From Dipodascopsis uninucleata var. uninucleata (lineage: Eukaryota; Ascomycota; Lipomycetes; Lipomycetales; Lipomycetaceae), in contig JAJLTO010000001.1 of the NCBI GenBank assembly GCA_030568195.1, positions 620,001 to 684,000 on the forward strand: a stretch of DNA of 64,000 nt, given 5' to 3'. Each line of letters starts with the position of its first letter. The stretch's first letter is position 1. Positions 56,543-64,000 of the stretch are shown here, in pieces. The notes under the pieces were generated by a model that was not told the origin of the DNA, did no database searches, and was given only the letters and a program-made list of their open reading frames with translations. Position numbers and translations under genes: made by a program.

Positions 56543-57450
56543 TCAATTTTTTTTCCCTGTTCTTCCCTGTTTCTCTGTTTGATATTTCCAATTTTTTTCA
56601 AGCTCTTTCATGACCTTGTTTTTCTCACTTGCGGTCACGCCCAAGTCTTCGTCTTCCGTTGAAAACGCCATACGTGACTGACTTCGGAATGTAGGTAACA
56701 GATATGACGAGGACACTAGGTTCTTGTTAGTTCACTTTGTGATAATGACGTAGGGTGCTTTTACGCTACTTACAGCTTGTTTCCTTGAGGACTTCTTCAA
56801 GGCGCTTTTCCAAATCAGTAGACTTATAAGACTTTGCATCTACTCTTGTAGTGTTTTGCTTTCCTTTCTTGGAGGGATCTTTAAGCAATGCCTTCCGTGA
56901 TATAGGCTCCGAATGTTTGCCAGATGATCTTACTTCTACTTCAAATAGTTTTCCATGTACAACTGATTGCCGTTGTTCCTCTTCTGATTGTGTGTATGAT
57001 TTCGATTTCATCTCAACTCGATCATTAGATATACTTGCCTCTTCCCGCCCTTCAGTATTTATAAGCTGCGATATTGGACTCTCTTCCAATTTATTGTATC
57101 CATTAAGTCTCCGTTTCAGCTCCGTTTCAATAAACTCGTTCCTATATGCGGAGTTAGTAGTATTCTATGTGCTACTTAAACGTAAGACCGTAAGATCACA
57201 CGTCTTGCTAACAGATAACTTACATATACTTTTCGCTCTGTACATTATGTCTTGGGTTTTCCATCTTCTTCGAACCCTGATTCTTGCTTGCTCCAGCTAA
57301 TAAGCTGTTAGCATCTATGCCTAATGGCCGTCGTTTGAATTTTACACTGGCGGTAGTTGGCTTCTGGGTGGATACCAGGTCATCGTTATCGCCACCTGAA
57401 GAACCAGAAGAATACGGCGAGGCCGATCTAATTCTCTTTCTGCTCCGCAT
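56543..57450 (-). CDS. Tls1 / C9orf78 (Hep59) family protein
   Basis: Three exons, 57450-57224, 57141-56774 and 56715-56543, give 255 residues. Family landmarks are an Arg/Ser-rich N-terminus (MRSRKRIRSASPYSSGSSGG), then FKRRPLGIDANSLLAG (compare LRKRPNGVSAVALLVG in human C9orf78). SEKYMNEFIETELKRRLNG (compare MMKYIETELKKRKG) crosses the first splice junction. QSVVHGKLFEVEV occupies the position of the conserved GIPEVDLGI. Fission-yeast Tls1 and human C9orf78 associate with Brr2 and the spliceosome. An alternative ATG six codons upstream (57468) exists. Similarity is by remembered motifs, so the assignment is good but not certain. It is divergent from UTP20 over 233 bp. Confidence 0.75.
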
Positions 57451-57625
57451 GCAAGACGGTGGGTCCATGAACTATCCTTTGAGTCGGCGTGGCGTCCTTG
57501 AATTTGGACGTAAGAATATAAAGAAGTACGGAAATTTCGAAATTGAGGTGCTTCGTTTACTTCCTCGAAAAAACACAATCGCCCCTGATTTTCGAAAAAC
57601 TCCCAAACGTTGAATTTTTTGAAAT

Positions 57626-57634
57626 AAAATTTTT
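57626..57634. promoter_or_regulatory. RRPE-like element (AAAATTTTT)
   Basis: AAAATTTTT matches the rRNA-processing-element core and lies 50 bp upstream of the UTP20 start codon, within the 233-bp divergent promoter shared with the Tls1-like gene. Confidence 0.4.
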
Positions 57635-57683
57635 AACTGACCTCGTCACTTCAAGATCTCTATTGTATATTGATTAATAAGAT

Positions 57684-60600
57684 ATGGGAATCAAGAGAAC
57701 AAAGCCCAAAGAGGGTCGTAAGAGGCACAGGGTACGTCTTATATACATATGAGTTAATACTAATAGTGTGGACTAATGCGTTTCTATTGAGTATAGTTCG
57801 TCTCCTTTCGAGATAGAATCGATAGCATTAAAATCGACCCGTTACGAAAGGCAAGACAGCAAATAGAAGTTGGCGATAAGGTACGATTTGATTTATTGAG
57901 CATATCTTCGATTACCAGAAGTGCTACAGTGCTACTTTTTTGACTGATAGCTTGTTTCTGTATGCTAACTTCTACTTAATTAGTCTACCGAGTCATTTTT
58001 TCATGTATCACTATTGTCGTGGAGAGAAATGAATAGTACGAAGTGTTTCACAGATTTTTTTTTTGCTGTGAGAGACATATCGCAGTCACTTCCACAGGTC
58101 TTGTATCATAAGCAGAAAATATTTGATGAGTTTGAGAAGTCGATCTCATTAAAGGATCAGTATAGTCTACAGCCATTGCTAGAGTATGTATATATTAGAT
58201 TATATTTCTAGTGTGCTGGATAATTTCTAATATTATTTTGTAGCTTGTTAACAAACTTTGCGCATGATCTGGGTCCTGAATTCGAGGAGTTCTTTCCTCG
58301 TGCAGCTAAGGTTTTAGTCGACGCTACTAATCATGAGGAAATAGTTGTCGTGGAGGTATGCTAAGCAGGTTACTTGGATAAAATTGTAGTATCACTATCG
58401 AAGCATTCTCTAACCGTCTCAACATATTATATAGTGGACATTTAATTGCATGGCATATCTTTTTAAATATCTCTTTAAGGTTCTTATGAATGATTTAGCT
58501 GCAATTTTTGAGTAAGTAATTGATTCGCCTGTCTAAATGATACTAATAATTTATGGATGATTCTGATATCGATTTCTGATCCTATAGTCTTCTATTTCCA
58601 ATGCTCTTGCAGAGCCAGCGAAAACCGCACCTGGCTCGGTTTGGAGCCGAATCATTTTCCTTTTTTCTCAGAAATTCGAAATCAGTTGATATTGAACCCT
58701 TCATAAGCCATGTATTTGAGAAAATTACAGAATCAAAGTCGAAGGGTCTTCGTGAATCAGTTCCTTTATTATTCTCAGAAGCACTCAAGGGCCCTGAAGG
58801 AACATTGCACTCTAAGTCTCCAAGACTCTTACTGAAATTACAAAATTATTGCTCAATCGATTATTCAGGTAAGTGATAAATTTTACGCTAGCTTACTTTA
58901 TGATTACTGACTTTTTTCAGATGAGAAACTTGTCGTCTTTATCTCTATTTTAAGTCTCACTCTGCATCATGTCTCGTCAGAGACATCGCAACCTCTGTAC
59001 GATACGTTACTTGGATGGATGGATCGTAAACTAGAGGACGACAAATGTTCAATGAAGATGTTGAGAATGATAATTGTGGAGCTATTTGTAATGGCCGGTC
59101 TTCGGAAAGGATCTAGGGTGCCTGATTGGGGGAAGCTTAGACGGGTCTATCAGAGACTAGTTGTAAAACTTGCAAATTTCAGTAGAAGCAGTGATTTTGA
59201 GCTGGCTGTATGGGAGCTTGGTAAGGTAACTTATTGTATCATTCAATATTGTGAACTAAGTGATGCAGAAGTAACAAGTATCATAGAAAATATTTATAGT
59301 ATAGACGTGAGTATCAACAGATTTTTACTATGAATTATGTCTCATAGAGTAATCACTAATTGACTTCTGTTTTCTAGAACTCTAAGGAATTTCTTTTGTT
59401 TGTCCACATGCTACTTGATCTCAACATCAAAGATGATAGTCTGAGAATTTGTTCGTTCTATCTCCGCAGATATATCAATGACCTGAATTCTATTGACGAC
59501 TACATCGAGATGGTTTTAATAGAAGTTTGCGACAAGCTCGCAGGAAAACTTAATAGAAATGACTCTCTTATTCAGCCAAATGAGAAGTTTTTCACAGTGG
59601 TTACCAAGCGAATGCAGTTTTTGCTCCAGCACGAAGACTTAGCAAATACGGAACGACTACAGCAGGTCAGACTACTCCTTGACACGATATATAGATTAGG
59701 TTTTAGTCACAATCTCTTGGATATTATCAAAACTACGTTCGTGAAGTCAATTACACTTTTGGAAACACCGGAAAATTTTCTATTAATAGGATCTATTATT
59801 GGACGATGCGTCAGCTTATTGTCAAGTATGCATAATGAGACATCTCTGAAGGAAGCAAATGTTATAGAGTCAGTTTTTGTTAGGTTTTCAGTCTTTAGAA
59901 AAAGTTCCACTTTTATTATAGGTGTTAGGAACTGGATAGAGAATAACTCGAATGATATGCAGCTGATATCACTCAATGATTTGACTTTATTTGTTCGCGA
60001 ACTATCTGATAATTTAACAGAGCAGTCCAATGACTTAAGATTACAATCGCTTCTATTGTTACGCACAATATTTCGTAAACTCGGAACACCCTGTGATGTC
60101 TTAGATAACTGTATATCTGTCGAAGAGACAGAGTTTGGGGTATCAACTGCTAGGGCACTTTCTATGCATATAAGGAGAATTGGTCTTGACTTCGCCTTAA
60201 TTACAGATGATCTAGTGCGTGAAACAGTTATCAAATACTGTTATGGAATTTTGAAATCTCCATACCAGCCAGTGTGGGAAGAGGCTATAAAGACTATAAT
60301 AGCGATCTACCCTAAACAAAAAGATCGGTTTTGGCATCTGACATTCTCTGGTATCGTTGATGCTATGAAGGAAGAGGATGGAGGGTCGCTGATTTCTGAT
60401 GTATTAGGTGAAAACAAAGGACCTTCAAGCATAGGTTTTCACTACAAATTTGAGTGTACCAATCTTGAGTTTATCAATGGAATTGCAAATTCTTCTTTTA
60501 TGAAACGCAAGGAATTCATTTCGTGGCTTTCAAGATTTTCACGCATATCTGACTCGTATGAGTTAAAAGTTCAGAAGCTTATGATCAGCCATAGGTGCTT

Positions 60601-63600
60601 TCAAGTCCTTAATGCTGTTTCTTCAATAGCAGAGCAGAAGTCGGCAAATCTCAAGCCACTCTTTTTCAACTCAATAAGTAATGGCTGTGCTGTACAAAGA
60701 TCAATTTTAATTGATATCATGAAGCTTTTTTCTTCGTTTGATAATTGCAAAATGTCACTGGGAGAAGAAGTGTACAATGCATTGTATTTGCTACTCTCTA
60801 GTCCTGATACGGAGATCCAGAAACAAGCTCTTTCTTGCGTATTTGCTTGGAATGATTCTAGTATCAATATATACCGAGAGAACCTCAAAAGACTGCTTGA
60901 TCCGCGGCTGTATAGTGAAGAGATAAATAATCTTATTATAACCGGCGATGAGACCACTGTTATTTCAATTGATCATAGATCAAAGATCTATTCCATTGTT
61001 GTTAGACTTCTCTATGGAAATGCTATAGGATTTCATGGTAGCAATAATGGTAAAGCGAAAACGAACCATAGGATGAGTATTATATCTGTAATCGTGAGTT
61101 TACCTTCGCAGTTTATTTTGGAGTTTACAAAGCTAGCTGCAGGAGGTTTGCCTCCTGCGATTGGCATTGATTTTGAGGGGCTATCATACAAACTACCGGA
61201 TTATAGCCTTGTACATACGACGAGCGATAGCCTGAGGAAAATTGTAGGCTTCATGTCAATGGGCGAAGACATTTTAGAGACGATGAAATCTAAGTTAGGA
61301 GATTCTAGTGACTATCTGCTTCAAAACATCTTGTCCTGCATTGCTTATGCCCAAAATCTTATAGATGGTGATAGTAGTGATGAGATCATGATATTAGCGA
61401 GATCGATCCGAAGTTCTGGATCTAAGTGTTTGGAAGCAATATTTACAGACATCACCTTCATCGATTTTAATCGCTATTGTGCAGCAATCTTCAATATTGT
61501 TATTCGACCCAGAATGATTAGATTTAAAGATGAAAATAGTCAGGATATATCGCCAGCTATGCGAATATTCCTATTATGGAGTTCTTCGGATATACTTATC
61601 GATCTCTTCGCTTTTGATGATACCATTCTATCTATTGTATTGGAAACCTTGGATGCTAATAATGTCAAGAGTCCTATCTTCATAGCTATTATTACGATGA
61701 TGGGCAATTTTCTTGATCTCGCGATGATCACTGAAAATAAGAAACAGTCGTCAGTTCTCCAAACGTTATTGACCAAGACTATGCCATTATTTATTCCAAA
61801 GCTTGTGCGCGTTCTCTCGGAAAGAAAGACAAAAGATATTTTAGAAGTTGGAATTTCAGTTTTACGAAAATGTTTAGCTACTGGTGTCATGACAGATGCT
61901 GATGGCTTATTATTAGAACAATATATTAGTGTATGTCTTACTGTTCTGGATAGTAAGACTGTATCGTATTCGTCTATGGAGGATATTTTTGAAGTTTTAT
62001 CATCACTAGTATCGACATGTGGTAATAGTATCATTCTTGAAAAATGTTATGAAGAACTGAGTCCTTTACTCAAAAGTGTTAAAGACCGTCACAGCAGGAC
62101 ATCTTTGGTGAAGATATTCCGTGCTTTAGGTCAGAAGAGCCAAAATCTTGTTCTTGTGGGCACTCTCCTTACGGATATGAATTCTTATTCTAAGAAACGT
62201 CTTGATGAGCCGGATTATGATAGAATACTCTCTGCTTTTTCCAGAGTGAATGGCGAGCTATACCGAGATATGTCGGCCACTCAGTTCGCTCCAGTATTAT
62301 ATCAAAGTATATTTTACTTAATGAATGGAGATGAGATAACTATTTTGAAGCATGCTTCGTTAGTGCTAAAGAGATTTATCGAGATAACTTCTTCTAAACT
62401 TCCTGAAGATGGTATTAAGTTTCATTCGCTGGTTGAAAGTGTTATAGTTCAGGCACTTCGATCCGGTCTTAGAATGGACGCGGAAATCTCTCGCAATGAA
62501 ATGGTCGAGATACTGAGGTATTTAGTGCAAAATTCATCAGCTTATCCTCGTGTATCTTCAATGGCCTGCTTGCTTATTGATGGTGACGAGGAAGCAGATT
62601 TCTTCCTAAATATAACACATATTCAGTCCCATAGGAGACAAAGAGCTATATACCGTCTAGGTCAGATCTCATTAGTTAATGATTTAGGTGATTATAATAT
62701 CGCACAATTTCTACTTCCTCTTATGGAGCACTTCCTGAAAAATGTAACAACTGCTACATCTAGTATGGCAGAGGAGGCAATATCTACTATAGGCAAGCTG
62801 AGTTTAGGTCTTTCATGGAACCAATATCAGGCAGTAGTCAAACGGTGTATCATCAATCTAGAAAATAATCGAGACAATGTGAGATTCTATTCGAGACTTC
62901 TTGAGTCAATTTCTGGTGCTGTATATAAAGGATATAGTCCATTGCAAGAAATGAAGAAGCAGCATAATCAGGCGAAAGTTTCTTCATTTTTAGTCTCTGA
63001 AGTCATTCCAAAACTACGAGAGATTATCAAGCTCACAGAAGAAAGTAGGCTGACTGATCGAGTTTCAGTTACAATACCTTTGGTAAAATTTTTGACAGCC
63101 ACTTCAGAAGATGTTTTGATTTCGAACCTATCAAGCATTGTACTTGAGTTATCTCAGCACTTGAAGAATCGTTTGCAAGACATTCGAGACAATATCAGAA
63201 AAGTCTTCACTAAGATATGTGTATTGATTGGACCACGATGCCTTGGTCTTATGTTACGACAAATGCAAACTGTTTTAAAGCGTGGTTCTCAAAAGCACGT
63301 TTTGTCTTACACTACTCATAGTCTTCTTATTGGAACTCTCTCGTCAGAAAGTACAAAACACGGAGATTTAGATGATTGCTTGGATCAAGTCATGGATATT
63401 TGCATGGATGATATACTAGGATCAGCTGCCTCTGAAAAAGACGCAGAGGAATATCGAAGCAAAATGAAGGAAGTTAACGAGAATAAGAGTTACGATAGTA
63501 TCGAGTTGCTTGCAAAGAATATTCATGCAAACAAGATAGAGAGTATGATTTTACCTATCAAGGATATTGTAAAATCAGAGACTCTAACTATCAAGGCTGA

Positions 63601-64000
63601 GCGTAAAATAAATGAAGTTCTTCGACATATCAGTCTGGGTTTGAATCAGAATGAAGAAGGCTGTTCTAAATACGTCATAGAATTATGTCTCAGAATATGC
63701 TCAATGAGTCAATTAGAAACTGCAGATCGGCCGAAACGACAAGTTTCTGCTTTGGAAAGGAAAAAAGAAAGATTCTTGATGCAGAAGAACAAGAAGAATG
63801 TACCAGGAAGCAAAGGACAAGCCAATAACATCCATTACTTACAGAGATTCGCATTGGAGGTTGTTAAGAACTGTCTCAAAAAGAATCGGGCATTGATTGA
63901 AGGATTTGAGCTTCAACAATTTTTGATTTCGCTGAAGGCTTTCTTAACATCAAGGCACGATGATATTGCCCTCTCATCGTTGAAGTTACTAGCAACAGCA
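57684..64000 (+). CDS. UTP20: U3 snoRNP subunit Utp20 (DRIM), 5' part
   Basis: Eight exons so far: 57684-57731, 57797-57880, 57984-58183, 58244-58355, 58435-58511, 58588-58868, 58921-59306, then 59378 to beyond the window. About 1,937 codons are visible; family members reach roughly 2,500. The start MGIKRTKPKEGRKRHR, then FVSFRDRIDSIKID and FFHVSLLSWREMNSTKCFTD, is characteristic. Later parts such as LLTNFAHDLGPEFEEFFPRA, ARFGAESFSFFLRNSKS and DRPKRQVSALERKKERFLM fit Utp20. The protein is a very long HEAT/ARM solenoid in the 90S pre-ribosome needed for 18S rRNA maturation. Introns cluster in the first 1.7 kb; the rest is one exon. Confidence 0.93.

Noticed and set aside
1-64000. Transposons, retroelements, viral fossils, CRISPR arrays, rRNA
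   Set aside because: No reverse transcriptase, integrase, transposase, capsid or terminal-repeat structure and no rRNA-like sequence was recognised on either strand. CRISPR arrays are not expected in a fungal nuclear genome and none was seen.

Overview
The window is 64 kb of nuclear DNA from an ascomycete fungus, most likely a yeast or yeast-like species. I recognise most of 27 genes as standard eukaryotic housekeeping genes: two are cut by the window edges, and two I cannot name. Evidence for a fungus includes a Zn2Cys6 transcription factor, the SWR1 subunit Swc3, the dynein/mitochondrial cortex anchor Num1, a THI6-type fused thiamine enzyme and the autophagy sorting nexin Snx4. Most genes have one to seven short introns with donors such as GTAWGT, GTGAGT or GTGGGT, and branch sites such as CTAAC, CTGAC or TTAAC. 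That intron density, a HomolD-like box at a ribosomal protein gene and a Tls1/C9orf78-family gene argue against a Saccharomyces-like genome. They fit an early-branching lineage (Lipomyces-like or Taphrinomycotina-like); this placement is inference.

Layout: NUM1 (3' part), a THEM6-like hot-dog protein, an unknown coiled-coil protein and a zinc-cluster transcription factor fill 1-9.1 kb. A 3.5 kb non-coding stretch (9.1-12.65 kb) follows. Its core is clearly GC-rich in an otherwise AT-rich window and it carries several perfect inverted repeats. Then come a metallo-beta-lactamase-fold protein, MRH4, TRS130, a DUF202 membrane protein, SEY1, an isochorismatase-like hydrolase, an unrecognised gene, THI6, TIF5, SGF73, Aurora kinase, ATP23, PRO1, RPS22, UTP10, SWC3, SNX4, PHB2, MOB1, ATP5, PCD1, a TLS1-like gene and UTP20 (5' part).

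Gene order looks like ordinary eukaryotic mixing, with many divergent pairs sharing 230-1,080 bp promoters. There is no biosynthetic cluster, transposon, retroelement, tRNA or rRNA that I could support. Themes recur without being clustered: mitochondria (NUM1, MRH4, ATP23, PHB2, ATP5), ribosome biogenesis and translation (RPS22, UTP10, UTP20, TIF5), chromatin (SGF73, SWC3), membrane traffic (TRS130, SEY1, SNX4) and mitotic exit/segregation (Aurora, MOB1).

The most unusual items are these. (1) The DUF202 gene needs a 2-nucleotide internal exon to keep its conserved reading frame. (2) The GC-rich palindrome-bearing region lies upstream of the transcription factor, with another perfect hairpin inside that gene's first intron. 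(3) RPS22 has a probable 5'UTR intron plus a long coding intron with two mutually exclusive hairpins, an architecture like that of yeast RPS22B. Exon boundaries were placed by hand and checked by phase arithmetic and family conservation; no search or RNA data were available.
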